Assembly (NCBI GenBank): GCA_918026815.1
Contig: CAKJVC010000030.1
Location: 124,001 to 188,000, forward strand
Reading direction: 5' to 3'
From: Chalara sp. BL73
Lineage: Eukaryota > Ascomycota > Leotiomycetes > Helotiales
DNA: 64,000 bases
This document shows, piece after piece, positions 33,401 through 44,214 of the stretch; the stretch's first letter is position 1, and each line of letters begins with the position of its first letter. A program made the position numbers and the translations under genes. The notes beneath the pieces were generated by a model, which saw only the letters and a list, made by a program, of their open reading frames with translations, was not told the origin of the DNA and made no database searches.

Positions 33401-33799
33401 GCTCTTTATGCGGCATCAGCTAAAGGCTACGATAGGATCGTCGAGCTGCTATTGAGCAAAGGCGCTGATCCTAACGTACAAACAGGAGACTATGACAATG
33501 CTCTTTATGCGGCATCAGCTGAGGGCTACGATAGGATTGTTAAGTTGCTGTTGAGCAAAGGCGCCGATCCGAATGCACAAAAAGGAGACTATGGCAATGC
33601 TCTTTATGCGGCATCAGCTGAGGGTTACAATAGGATCGTCGAGCTGCTGTTGAGCAAAGGCGCTAACCCGAATGAGCAAGGAGGACACTATGGCAATGCC
33701 CTTCAAGCAGCATCAGCTAATGATTACAATAAAATCGTGGAGCTGCTGTTGAGCAATGGTGCTAATCCGGAAGTGCATAAGCCTAAAAGAGGAACTTAG
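30435..33799 (+). CDS. HET-NACHT-ankyrin NLR-like protein
   Basis: Exons 30435-31191, 31242-32022 and 32071-33799, with introns of 50 and 48 bases (donors GTTCGT and GTAGGT), give 1088 residues in frame with no stop. A HET domain spans about residues 17-160 (YAILSHTWIDGQEV, FWVDTCCIDKSN, WFTRGWTLQELIAP). A NACHT NTPase follows with Walker A GIPGCGKT at about 308-315 and Walker B YLILDALDECAH. Then comes a helical region (LPTTLDETYQRILDAI, TLAHYSVQEYLIS) and nine to ten ankyrin repeats. This is the STAND/NLR architecture used for non-self recognition and heterokaryon incompatibility in fungi: ligand binding by the repeats, NTP-driven oligomerisation, and cell death through HET. The near identity of the ankyrin units is discussed as a separate repeat. 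Its context among transposons is typical for the class. It appears functional. Confidence 0.88.
32903..33793 (+). repeat. Nine 99-bp ankyrin repeats, highly similar
   Basis: Units start at 32903, 33002, 33101, 33200, 33299, 33398, 33497, 33596 and 33695, each 33 codons. The consensus protein unit opens N-[PA]-L-[QY]-A-A-S-A and contains IVELLLS[KN]GA[DN]PN. Most variation lies at a few positions: Q/Y after L, K/E/N before GY, the following E/D/N with K/R, and the four residues before the next N. DNA identity between units is very high, as expected for recently shuffled repeats. Confidence 0.9.
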
Positions 33800-34229
33800 T
33801 TTTACCTCCAGCACCGTACTTTACCTGTCACAAAGGGCCATTAGTCTCATGATATAGGTTTCACAGTACAGTACAGTGCTGTGATGTATTCTCTGACATG
33901 CAAGAAATCGCTCAGGGCTAGACGCTGGAATGATCAAGCTGTCTTAAGAATCACGGGATGGGAAGTAACAGTTGGACCAAAACTAGTAGTTTTACTGTGG
34001 CTGGCAGTGTCGAATCAGGAACTATAGTTTGCCATTTACTCTCCTTACGCGGCTCCTAAGAGCTGAGTCGTCATCTTTCGTAATGACTTACGCACTCCTC
34101 TTGCATATAAGAAGAGCTTGCTTCATGTATGTAGAAAACTGCAGAGATCAATCAGTCGTTCATTGTATACTTTGTGAACTTCCTCAATCGATAGGCAGAA
34201 AGCAGTGTAGTCAGTAGTGTGGCCGTAAT
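33800..34229. other. Intergenic, no gene supported
   Basis: Downstream of the NLR, no motif-bearing frame. The stretch ends in a short ACGGT-repeat tract that borders the LINE tail. Confidence 0.45.
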
Positions 34230-34521
34230 AATACCACGGCGTAAATTACGGTACGGTACGGTATAATACGGTACGGTCATAATACACTTCCTTCGGTGTT
34301 TCTAATGCCTCCTGAAGCCCATACAGAACTGCTTCTATTTATATTTTCCAATTTCAGTGACACATATTCAACGTGGTCTCGTGCGTAGTTAGTAGCAAGT
34401 TAACTTGAAGTTCATTCCTCTAAGTGTTCAATGTCCTATTGTCGGCGACTGAAGCGAGACCTGCTGGGGACACGAGGGTGATAAAGGGTTAGTCGGAATA
34501 AAAGAAGAAAAATGGGAGTTC

Positions 34522-37500
34522 CTATTGTAGAGAGTTAGTTGCCTGCTCTACTTCCATGTCCAAACGTCCTGTGGCAATAGCGAACTTGATCGTTGCTCGA
34601 ACCGCGTCTATATTTGGTGTCCATTTCTCCGGGTCAGATGGAGCTTTCCCTCCCAGGTAGAAGGAGAGGTTGCCTCTTCTAGTGTCTGTCTGTGCTAGCA
34701 TTTGTGTTCGGTGTGCGTCCCATCTCGTGCATCGGAAAAGGAAGTGCTTGACAGTTTCCGTTGCCTGTCCGCAGGCACATTGGTCAGATTCCGCTGCTCC
34801 AATCCGGTGAAGATATCCGTTCAGTCGTGCCATTCCTGTACGGAGCTGTGCTAATACGCTCGCTTCTCTCCGCTTGAGACCGCCGTATAGGATACGAGTA
34901 TGTTTTCCTGGCAGGGCGGTGTCTATTTCTCTGGAATACTTTCCCACCTCGTCTGGTAGTGTCCTTGTTGCTTTTTCTGCTTTTCCTCTGTTGATAGTTG
35001 TAGATTTGGCTTGGTAGCATTTCCCTTGCGGTGTTCGGTCTGGCTCGGTAGCCTGTCGTGCGGCTTCCTTTGCTCTCCTGCCGAGCTCGAAGCTCTCCTG
35101 AGACGGAATCCATATCATCGAGATAGAATTGCCTCCGTTTCTCAGCGCAGACACTACCTCGTAAATCTCTTTAATGCTGGTTTGTCCTGATTGATGTCTT
35201 GGTTGGCTCGTTGCTAGCAGGGCTCCCTGGTTGTTTGAAATAATCGTGATCTGTCTTCCCACCAGATGTAGCGGTAGGCGCTTCATTGCCATCGCTATCG
35301 CGGCGAGTTCAGCCGTGTACGGGTTCTGCTCCGTTCTTGCTCCCAGCGTGACTGAGTATGCAATCGGTTCTCTGCCTGTTACAGTGCCGAGGGTGTCGTG
35401 GATGGCTCCTCCCATCCCCACTATCCTCTTTCTCGCGGACGAGCTTGTCGCAATCTGAATGCCGCAGATAGTGTTCGCAATGTTAGTAATCTCCTCCGTT
35501 CCGCGGTCGATTGTAGCGGGGAGCCGTTCCTCCCATGGAGCTATCACATAGGGTTGAATGACCTCCATCTTATCTGTTGGCATGTTTTGATGCGCACGAG
35601 CTATCTTTTGCAATGGCGACGTGAATCTCCGAAGTACTCTAATGTTTAACTTCGATATCGGGTTCGTCTCGGGTAGCGTGCGGATGTTGACCCACACCTT
35701 CGTAGCCCTCTCTGCAAACTGCTCGCTCACTGTACATATGCTGGCCTCGGCTTCTGCAACTGCGGTGGCGACGGTTCGAGGAAAGCTCCTGTGACGGCCT
35801 GTGCTCCAATTCTTTGTATTCGGTTCATTAAGGCCATGCCCTTGTGTCCGCAAGCATACATCCACACATTTGAAGCGTAGTCCGCGACTGGCGCTACCGT
35901 CGCTCCAAACAACTGCCTTGCAGTTGAGGGAGAGACCAGCCGCAGTCGTTTTAATGCCATCGCGGCAAGAAGGCCCTTGGTTGTTGCTTTCCCGATGTGC
36001 TGTACATACCGGAGTCCGGAGTCCATAACGACTCCTAAGATCTTGGTCGCCTCCTTTGGTGCGATTGCCTCACCTTTGATCGCGAACGGTCTGGTACTGA
36101 TTCGGTCATGTCGTCTAGTGAAATGAATGATTGCTGTCTTCTTGCCTTCGAACGTGGCTCCGCTCCGCCTTTCCCAGTCCATTGCTTTGTCGATGATAGC
36201 TTGAATCCCTTCTCGGTTCACATCCGCTGATGACCCTGTAACCCACGCGTTATAGTCATCCACAAATGCTATTGATCCCCCATTTGCATTCAGTTTGTGT
36301 TGAACTAGGTCGGCATTGAAAAAGAGGAACAGGATTGGCGACAGTGGTGACCCTTGCGGTAAGCCTGCTTGTGGCAGTGGCTGCTGTTGAGAGGTGTGGC
36401 CACTGACTAGTATGGTTGCGGTGCGATCTGAGCAAAAAGCATCAATCCACCGCACTAGGGCCGGTGGGATGCCTCTCGCTGCGAGTCTCTGCAACAGTCT
36501 GTCCTTGTACACCCCATTGTATGCGCCCTTCACGTCGAAGCTAACCAAGCTAAGGGCCTTCTTTGATCTCCATGCATTATAGAGGTGTTCTTGCAGCAAC
36601 AAAAGTGCCTGTTCAGCAGAGCGCTTCTTTCTGGCCCCGAAGTGATTCGGGGAGCAGACCAAAGGTCTCTACTGCGTGCGATATTCTTTCCGCAATCACC
36701 GACTCCAGGACCTTTCCCAGTGTGGAGAGCAGCGAGATTGGCCTCCATGATTCTGCAACCGTGTAATCACCTTTGTTTGGCTTCTTCAGTGGTATGATTT
36801 TGGCATTCCTCCATTGTGTAGGGAGTTCCCCTTCGTCCAACGACGTCTGAAAGAGGAGCAACACCCTGTCCTTGACCACTGGCCACACCTGCTTCCATAC
36901 CATGGCTGGTAACCCATCCTCTCCTGGCGCCTTCCATGCCTTCGCCACAAACATCCTCCGTTCGACTTCTTCCATGGTCAGGGGAGGCATCGACACTGCA
37001 GTTCGCTGTGGCCGTGGTCTTTCATCTTCTATCATCGCTGGTAAGGGGTGGGGGGAAAGAACACCGACAACAGTTCTTCCGCCTGTTCAGTTTTACCTTT
37101 GGTAGTAGATCCGTCTCTTCTCGTTAGCGGCGGTATCTTGTCAAATGCTGAACTACCACAAGGATCCAAGTACTTTGCCGCTTGCCATATGTTTGTGTCG
37201 TCCGCGAGGAAATCCTCCCAGTGCGCTTTTTTCTGTCTTCGGACGGCATCGTGGTACTCCTTAGCCGCTTCATTCGCTTGCTGTTCTAGTTCGGGAAACA
37301 TGCGACCCATCCGCCGTTGGGTTCTGGCCTGGTTCCTCCGGTACGTGTAGACTCGCCGCAGCTGCGTGAGGTTTGTTGTCCACCATCTCTTCGCGTATGG
37401 TGAAGGCTTCGCCCTTGGGGTGAGTGCATGGACTGCCTCCAGCACCGCTGTCATCAACCCATCTGCCTGTTGCTGTACATTACCGCCAAATGGAACGAAG

Positions 37501-38375
37501 CCAAGAGCAGTAGTAATCCTGTCCTTTATGTCGGTCCACGGCGCATTTTTGAAAAGCAGCCTTGTTTCAACAGCTCGTTCCGAAGTCGCGACATCGAACA
37601 TCGTCTGAATTGCTCTGTGATCGGATCCATGCTCGGTCGTGTGAACTGTACACTTCACCACAGATGTTGCTAATTCCTCGGAAGCCAGTACCAGATCAAT
37701 TGTTGACTCATGATTCCCCTGTTGCCACGTCTTCGTTCCCCTCGGGAGCAAGCTGTGAAGAGCATGCTCACTCATGAGGTCGATGATCGGATCGGCCTCT
37801 CCTTGCCTTTCCCGTGAGACGTCCTCTCCTCCCCATAATTGATCATGCCGGTTGAAATCCCCGGCAAATACCACATCCACTCGGGTGCCAATCTTGCTAC
37901 GTGTTTCCCTGATTACCTGGTGTAATTCGCATATCGCAACCCTCAATGCCTCTGCATCCTGCAGTTCAACGTAGACTAACACTACCAGTATCGACCAGTC
38001 TGGAAGTCGCAATACCGCTGCCGTAAGGTCCGATGATTGTATTGGCACCTGTTCTGCTTCGATATCCTTCCGAATCCAGAGCATGCTCCGAACCGCCCAC
38101 CTTTCCACACGTTGGACTGTGGGTACTATTTTGATCCAGTTTGGGTGTCCCATTGCGGCTGTCACCAAAGTACCGTCGATGATCCTCGCATATGGCTCAG
38201 ATATCGCCAACACTCCACAATCCTTCAATTGCTCATCACTCATTAAACTGTGTTGCACCTCTCGCTGCTTCCGGACATTTAATTGGAGTATTTGAAAGGT
38301 TTTACGCATCCCGGGAGCGGCGGCGTGTTCCGCAGTTCCCGCTGAGCGATTCGTGTGGCCCTCCGCATGTGACAC
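34522..38375 (-). pseudogene. LINE ORF2: endonuclease, reverse transcriptase, RNase H; frameshifted
   Basis: Four open pieces follow in order on the minus strand. 38375-37032 is an apurinic-type endonuclease (FQILQLNVRKQREVQ, LAISEPYARIID, VVFAGDFNRHDQLWG, GSDHRAI). 37035-36613 is the reverse-transcriptase start (WKAPGEDGLPAMVWK, ESWRPISLL). 36662-35727 is the catalytic reverse transcriptase (SFDVKGAYNGV, GLPQGSPLSPILFLFF, AFVDDYNAWV). 35865-34522 is RNase H and a C-terminal CCHC finger (CACGQATETVKHFLFRC). Each junction needs a one-base shift: in the C-rich run near 37050, near CTCCCCGAA at 36650, and near 35785. The catalytic FVDD is kept. Endonuclease plus RNase H is the layout of the Tad1 clade. 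If the shifts are real, the copy is dead. Confidence 0.8.
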
Positions 38376-39660
38376 ACTTTGGTATTACTGCTTGACATTC
38401 ACTGTGGTGGTGTCCTACTTGAGCACACTTGGCACAGACTTGCGGTTGCGTGCATGAGTACGCCTTGTGCCCGATTTCCTGACATCGATAGCATTTCGGT
38501 GGACCATATCGCGGCTCGAAAACCCTGGTGTAGGTTGACTCTCCTGCGACATGGAAGTATTGGTCTTGTAACAGACGTGCTGCTTCGCTGCCTTTGGTGA
38601 CATAGACAACCATTGAACCATAAGCTTTTCCCGCGTCTTTCCTGCTGAGCCACCCGATCTTGGCTATGTGGACCCCGTTTTCCTCCCCAAGGACTTCGGC
38701 CGCGCCCGGTAAAACATTTCCGTCGTGATCGAGTATAGTTGTTCGATTGACATTGTCCACCTTGACCGGGTACAATTGGTCTCGCAGCACCCGGACTCCC
38801 CCGGCTGCAGTTTTCTGGGCCGCTTCCTTGACCCGTTGGAGTTCAGCTTCGTCTCTGCATACAATCTTGATGCGTTCCGTGTTCCTGGCGTCTCTGATCA
38901 CCGCAGCGCAGCGCCAATTTGCTTGTCCTTCCACGGTGCGAATCTCCTCCTCAATTGCCTTCCGAACTGCCCCAGGTTGTGCCTTGCTTCTCTCTCCCTC
39001 CCTAACTCTGGACGTGTCAACCGTGCAGTACAGCGTATCGGTCATTGTTGACGGCGTGGTGCGCAGGGAGGAGAGGGTTCGTACATTGCTGGGTAAGCTG
39101 TCTGGTGGTGTTCGGGCGACGTCTGCATACGATGGGGATGGGCTTGACGGTGCTTGGGCATTGGACAGCTGGGTCTGAAACTTTTCCGTCATCTCTGTAA
39201 CCTCTGCCTTAAGCTCTGCCTTAAGTGTTTCTATCTGCTCCGTGAAGGTCCGCGTTATGGTTTTGATCTGAGTCACGTGCTCCTTCTTCTGTTCCTCCAT
39301 TGCTTTCAACAGCGACTTGACCAAGTCGGTGAGCACTTTGATCTGCATATTTACGCTTGCATTCGCTTTTTCGTGCACCGGCTGGTTCGGGGTCGCTGCC
39401 GCTGTTGCAGGACGTTCTCCTGCCTTCGCGGCGAGGGCCTTAACCTTCGTCGCTACACTTTGCTCCTTGGGATGCGCGCCGATCCCCGTTCGTCTAGTTT
39501 GCAATGGAATGGGAGCTTCCTCAATTACTTCAATCGTGTCCTCTATATCGCTTGACATCGCTCTAGACCTCCCCTTGCTCCATTCTAATGCCTTCGACGT
39601 CTGGACGCGTTCCCGGCTCGACTGACGTGTCACGGCCTCCATGTTCTCCTTCCTCCACAC
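38302..39660 (-). CDS. LINE ORF1, gag-like nucleic-acid-binding protein
   Basis: An intact 452-residue frame. The middle is a long charged helix (from about residue 95, MQIKVLTDLVKSLLKAMEEQ) likely to form a coiled coil for oligomerisation. A linker with PSYADVARTPP and a Ser/Thr-rich part follow. Near the C-terminus lie three zinc knuckles: CYRCQEIGHKAYSC, CAKCAQVGHHHSEC, and the variant CVTCGGPHESLSGNC. Such proteins coat the LINE RNA. ORF1 overlaps ORF2 by about 74 bases in another frame, which suggests coupled or reinitiated translation as in Tad elements. Confidence 0.8.
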   Translation of the reverse strand: MWRKENMEAVTRQSSRERVQTSKALEWSKGRSRAMSSDIEDTIEVIEEAPIPLQTRRTGIGAHPKEQSVATKVKALAAKAGERPATAAATPNQPVHEKANASVNMQIKVLTDLVKSLLKAMEEQKKEHVTQIKTITRTFTEQIETLKAELKAEVTEMTEKFQTQLSNAQAPSSPSPSYADVARTPPDSLPSNVRTLSSLRTTPSTMTDTLYCTVDTSRVREGERSKAQPGAVRKAIEEEIRTVEGQANWRCAAVIRDARNTERIKIVCRDEAELQRVKEAAQKTAAGGVRVLRDQLYPVKVDNVNRTTILDHDGNVLPGAAEVLGEENGVHIAKIGWLSRKDAGKAYGSMVVYVTKGSEAARLLQDQYFHVAGESTYTRVFEPRYGPPKCYRCQEIGHKAYSCTQPQVCAKCAQVGHHHSECQAVIPKCVTCGGPHESLSGNCGTRRRSRDA

Positions 39661-39700
39661 AACTACTGATTCTCACTAATTTGATTGCTGGCTGACTTGA

Positions 39701-40197
39701 TTGCTGGCTGCCCTCAAAGGCAATTCTCCTCATCTCGACTTCACCATATGGAATGTTCGGGTACGATTAAAACGTAGACCGCTAAGGCCTTGGCGCTTTC
39801 GACACACCAAAACTCAAAACATGCCGCTTTTACGTTTGTTGAATGCGGAACTTAGTGATAAAATCTTACGATTCCGGCGACTTTACAATATAGTACTTAA
39901 CTAAACAACAATGCAAATCAATTTTTTTTAAATTTATATAAATTTATTAAATTATTTTAAAGTAAGTTAAACACATTAAATATATAATTGTTTATATATT
40001 TTGATGTTGATTTGTTATAAAAAGAATTTTTGTTTTTAAATCTAATCGAGTTTAGCGTATTTCGTTTAGTATAACAGCTTTTTGATTCTGAGAACTTTCT
40101 ATTATCTTTTTACAACTCAACTCGTATCTACTATACATCCCCGCAATCCTCGGGTGGTTATACGAGTACAAAATAAGAAGACATCCCGTTGTTCGAT
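39701..40197. other. Intergenic with a very AT-rich block
   Basis: From about 39901 to 40120 the sequence is almost all A and T, with runs of T and of TTTAAATTTATA-like words. This differs sharply from both neighbours. No frame is supported. It could be an old repeat eroded by repeat-induced mutation or a scaffold-attachment-like segment. Confidence 0.6.
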
Positions 40198-41828
40198 TCA
40201 GAAACACGGCTTAGTCAAGACCCTATATTCTACATAATCTTCTCCATCAATACATAAGATCTGAGCGTCACTCACCAGCTTGCCTTGAAATGGGCCAGCT
40301 TGTTTTCTCACATAGTTGATACCGTTATGATATTTGACTTCTTTGCTGGGAGCTATTCCATGTGTAGGAGTAGTACTAGCATTCGAAACAGTACCGCTTC
40401 GTTGCTGCTGAGCTATCCAGACCTTATTGAGCTTCTTGAGATTGTTCTTGAGCTCAGCTTGAGCAGCCACTTCAACGGCGGTTGCCGCTTCTTTTCTACT
40501 TTTCTCAGCCTTTCGGGCTCTGGCCTCAGCTCTTTCTCGTCGACTCTTTTCCATCGTTGCTGTAAGCTCTTCTTGCTGCGGATGTTTCTTGGCCGACGTT
40601 CTCTGCTCAGATCTGGTACTGTGCCGAAGTGAATCCCCCAAACCAGATACAACTCCATTACTGCGACGTCCAGCTGGAGAGTTGATCGAAGTAGAGGCAG
40701 TTTTTAATGACGCAGCAACATTCCTTTGAGCTTCTTTGGTGGCTTCCGCTTCACTGATCTTTCTTCCCTTTTTTTCGGAGCCGAATTGAAGAATACTGAC
40801 ATACTCTTTAACCTCCGCCTGATTTAACTTAGCTAGCTGTGGCTCAACTATTCAGAATATCAGTCCTTGAGCTAACGAAGAAGATAGTTGGGCCACGATT
40901 CATTTGGGGGTTTGCCATTTAGGTGTGCTGCGGCATGAAACAAAATTAACTTACGGACAACTTTATCAAAATGTAGCCACATGCTACCAGGACCAGTAGG
41001 AATATTTCCCTCCAAATAACGCCCATCTCTCGTACTCTTGACGACCTTGACACGGAAGCTGCCAATCCCACTAACGACCCCATAAACCGCATGCTTATCC
41101 TCATCACGGGGTGAGTCCGAATCAGCCCAATAACCAATCAATACGCCTATTTGCGTGGCATCATCCGATGGAGAAGCCTTTGAGAGCGTATTAATGGCTC
41201 TAAAGCCTGAGTTGCTGCTTAGTGACTGGGGTGGAAAAGAATCGCGTTCACTGCTTGATGTAGGCTGCATCGCTGGTCGATTGACGATAGGCTTGATTCT
41301 AGGCTCTGTTTCATATGCAGCAACTATTTCCTTTGCCTTCTTCACAGCTCGCAGGTTGGCCTCATCTCTCTCCTCATCTGTCTCATTAGGCGCATCCTGT
41401 GATCTAATTTTGACGTATTCTTTCACTTCAGCAGAATTGAGTGTGATTAGATGCGCATCGAAAAGAATTCTTTCAAATGTTACCCAACAGCCCCCCGCAC
41501 CAGATGGCATGTTGCTCATGATGGGCTCTCCCTTTCTGTTTTCTGCATAGATTCTGGTCCGCAGTCTGTCATGGACGTCAATGAAGCCATGAACGACATG
41601 CTTGTCTTCAAGGATCACCTGATTAGACTCGGACCACACTCCAACGATAACACCTTTGAGATTTTGGTTTTTAGAGCGCTTCATGGAGGGCTCGGCTTTC
41701 ACCTTGCCGTATGAGTCATCTAAAGCGTAGCTTGAAGTGCGTTTACGCTTCGTAATTTGGGGAATAACATCTTCATCTCCTTGTCTATCGGCGTAAAGCG
41801 GTGTATTTCTAGATGAAGTCCTAAGCAT
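40198..41828 (-). CDS. Fungal protein with two copies of an EDKHxVxGxxD module, unknown function
   Basis: Two exons (41828-40955 and 40847-40198) joined over a 107-base GTAAGT...ATAG intron give 507 residues. Two related modules are visible. The first has VIVGVWSESNQVILEDKHVV, HGFIDVHDRLRTRI, CWVTFERILFDAHLITLNSA and EVKEYVKIR. The second has IGVLIGYWADSDSPRDEDKH, MWLHFDKVV and, across the intron, LEPQLAKLNQAEVKEYVSI. Between and after them the protein is charged and low complexity, with a Lys/Arg/Glu-rich helix (RRERAEARARKAEKSRKEAA). The C-terminus contains YHNGINYVRKQAGPFQGKL. I believe it belongs to a lineage-specific fungal family but know no function. The gene is intact and lies beside the AT-rich block and the LINE. 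Confidence 0.65.
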
Positions 41829-42790
41829 TGTTAGTAGTCGCTTTTATGCTGGAAGGAGAGTATGCTGTAATCAGAAAATGAACATGTAATAGTTTAGTTC
41901 TTCGTCAGGTGAAAAAGAACGGAGCACAGGTCTTAAATCTTTTCAACAGGCATAGCAACGCGAACAAAATCGTGATCGCGGAAAGTACAAATAATAGAAA
42001 TGAAATTATAGGAATTTGCAAGCGCAAAAGTACAGCCAATGCGCGATACAGGACAATCAGCGTAGTGTATGCACGAACTAAAAAGCAGAAAGTTTGAATA
42101 GGAAAGGCAGAATTGTATTTGAAAAAGCATAAGCGAAGGATAAGTGGTCATACAACTCTTCGCAATGAGACAAGATCCTGAAACCAAGGGAGCAAGGGAA
42201 TATTACGGACCAATCTGGTGTAGAAGAGCCTGGTGAGGAGCTATCAGATGATATGATTACAACAGCCATGCCAATTACTTGTGCGTAAAGAGGGATCTGT
42301 ACTTCGTAAATAATAGAAGCGTCTAAAGTCAAAAGTAATTGATGGTGAATTGGGATAAAGGAAGAGGTGTGAAGCAGAAAATAGAAGAAAGAAAAGGCTG
42401 ATGGCTTTCATGACCCACAATTACCGCCGCGGCGTTTCACACATCCTGGAAGAGCTTGTGTATGTAACCCATAAAATTTTACCAGACACGTAAGATCTGA
42501 AATAGCCTCCAGCATCTCAACAACGATGGACAACTTGTCCTAGAATCCAGTCTGTAGTGTAGGGTTTCCAATAAAAGGAAGCGTCCCTTCGCGTTCGGTC
42601 TGCCTTCGCCATGCAAGTGGCTGGCCAGGCTGCGCGGCTCCTACGATCACGACTGCGTATCCTTCTCACTGTCAGTTCTTCGACGTCTGCTTCGCATCCT
42701 GTCGACATTTAAATCGCAGTGCTTGCGCGAATATGCCGAACGAGTGATACGAGTCGCGCTTGCCATGAGATCGCTCGCGAACCTCCACCC
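41829..42790. other. Intergenic, no gene supported
   Basis: Short frames on both strands lack motifs or splice partners. The minus-strand frame 42647-43318 is antisense to the HET fragment. Confidence 0.45.
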
Positions 42791-43806
42791 ATGTCTCTTA
42801 TACGCCTCTTGCGACGCGAACCTGACGGCGAGATCGTCTTTCGCGAACCTACCAGCGGCGATGTCCCTGCCTACGCAATACTCTCTCATACCTGGGGAAA
42901 AGAGGAGGTCATCTTTTAGGATATCCAAGTCGGCGCCGACATGAGCAAGACTGTGAGCAAGGCTGGGTGGAGGAAGATTCAGTTCTGCGCGACGCAGGCC
43001 GCAGCCGATGGACTTGGATACTTCTGGGTGGACACCTGCTGCATCGATAAGAAGAATGCGGTCGAGCTTGGCGCGGCGATCAATTCCATGTTTCGGTGGT
43101 ATCAGAACGCTGCGCGCTGCTGCGTCTACCTTTCGGATATCTCCAAGCCCGACACCAGGGCGGATGACCAGAGGGCATGGGAGGAAGCCTTCAGGAAGAG
43201 TCGATGGTTCACTCGAGGCTGGGCGTTTCAGGAGCTCATCGCACCAGGGCTGGTTGACTTCTTCAGCTCCCAGGGTGAGCGACTTGGGAGCAAGTTGTCG
43301 CTTGAGTCTAAGATACACGAAAGTACCGGCATCGCAAACAAAGCTCTCCGAGGCGATGCATTATCGAATTTCAGCATCAAAAAGCGGAGATCCTGGGCAG
43401 AGCGCCGCAATACTACCATTGAAGAGAATGAAGTGTACTGCTTAACCGGGATCTTCGATGTGTCTATGGTGCCAAATTACGGGGAGAGGGACCAGGCATT
43501 CAAGCGGGGAGGAAGAGATACACAGGCTGTACAAGGGTAAGTTGTTTACATAGATGTGCTAACTGAAGCAGCGAAACTAACCCACACAGGGGTCGATTTC
43601 GAACAATTTGCCATCGGGCTCAACCTCGTGTCATTTCCTGAAGCTACACAGTTTGTTGCTAGAGAGAAGGAGCTGTCGAAGATGCACGAGCTGCTTCAAG
43701 GTCACAGTAGTCGATCCTGTGCCATCCCACATGGTCTTGGGGGTATGGGAAAAACTCAGCTGGCGATCGCATATGCCAGACGACACAAGGAGAAGTATAC
43801 GCGATC
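42791..43806 (+). pseudogene. HET-NB-ARC NLR gene, truncated and broken
   Basis: From the ATG at 42791 (MSLIRLLRREPDGEIVF) the HET domain reads AYAILSHTWGKEEVIF, then an in-frame TAG at 42917-42919, then DIQVG...FWVDTCCIDKKNA, WFTRGWAFQELIAPG and EENEVYCLTGIFDVSM. The stop is explained by CAG to TAG. Near 43503 two bases seem lost: after QAF-K-R the original frame resumes as EEEIHRLYKG. A GTAAGT...ACACAG intron follows (about 43538-43589). Then comes VDFEQFAIGLNLVSFPEATQ with VAREKELSKMHELLQG and the P-loop GLGGMGKT. The match ends at KEKYTRS near 43806, where simple repeats begin. The normal partner regions (the rest of NB-ARC and TPR repeats) are missing. It is a dead relative of HET-NB-ARC-TPR proteins, on the same strand as the intact HET-NACHT gene 9 kb upstream. 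Confidence 0.8.
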
Positions 43807-43824
43807 TTCTGGACCAGAAGATCG

Positions 43825-43925
43825 GAATGGTCCGGTATGGTATGGTATGGAGGTCAAACCATACCATACCAGCTGCTTATATGGTAACCGGTATGGTCTT
43901 ACCGGTAAGACCAGCAATACCGCCA
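43825..43925. repeat. Short GGTATGG / CCATACC repeat cluster
   Basis: GGTATGGTATGGTATGG at about 43836-43852 is followed within ten bases by CCATACCATACC, so the segment can fold back. Further GGTATGG and GGTAAGACC words follow. It lies exactly where the NLR pseudogene homology ends and may mark the breakpoint. Confidence 0.6.
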
Positions 43926-44214
43926 AGACCGCCAAGAATGACGCTGAGGTAGAAAGGGGATGAATTTGGGGGAGTGATACACGTCCTCCCCCCCCTTACT
44001 ATACGTCCTCCCCCCCTGTAGCTATTTTTGTAATAGGCAAGCGGTGTAGGGAGCAGTCAAGGTACAAAGTTGTAGTGAGGGATTGGCCGTAAAATTTGGT
44101 ACCGTAGCTGCTCCGAGCATTTTGACCTCGTCGTCACTACCTTGCCGTCGCCACCTTGCCGTAGCCACCTTGCTGTCGCTAGCTGTTATCGGTACATACT
44201 CGCAATTGATTAAT
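43926..44214. other. Intergenic; duplicated C-tract word
   Basis: A word ACGTCCTCCCCCCC occurs twice (about 43980 and 44004). No gene is supported. Confidence 0.4.

Larger units (their letters stand above)
34230..39700 (-). mobile_element. Full-length Tad-like LINE (non-LTR retrotransposon), inactive
   Basis: On the minus strand it has ORF1 (39660-38302), an overlapping ORF2 (38375-34522) broken by three frame changes, and a 3' region (about 34500-34280) ending near a repeated ACCGT/ATT tail at 34235-34280. The 5' end lies near 39700; I could not fix it exactly and found no certain target duplication. Two tandem copies of CTTGATTGCTGGCTG occur at its 5' flank (39681-39712). The 3' region is shared with the small LINE-like element at 19118-20450. 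Confidence 0.8.

Noticed and set aside
39154..39555. Plus-strand frame inside the LINE
   Set aside because: Antisense to ORF1 coiled-coil codons, with no independent evidence.
42647..43318. Minus-strand 223-codon frame
   Set aside because: It is the shadow of the HET-domain pseudogene on the plus strand.
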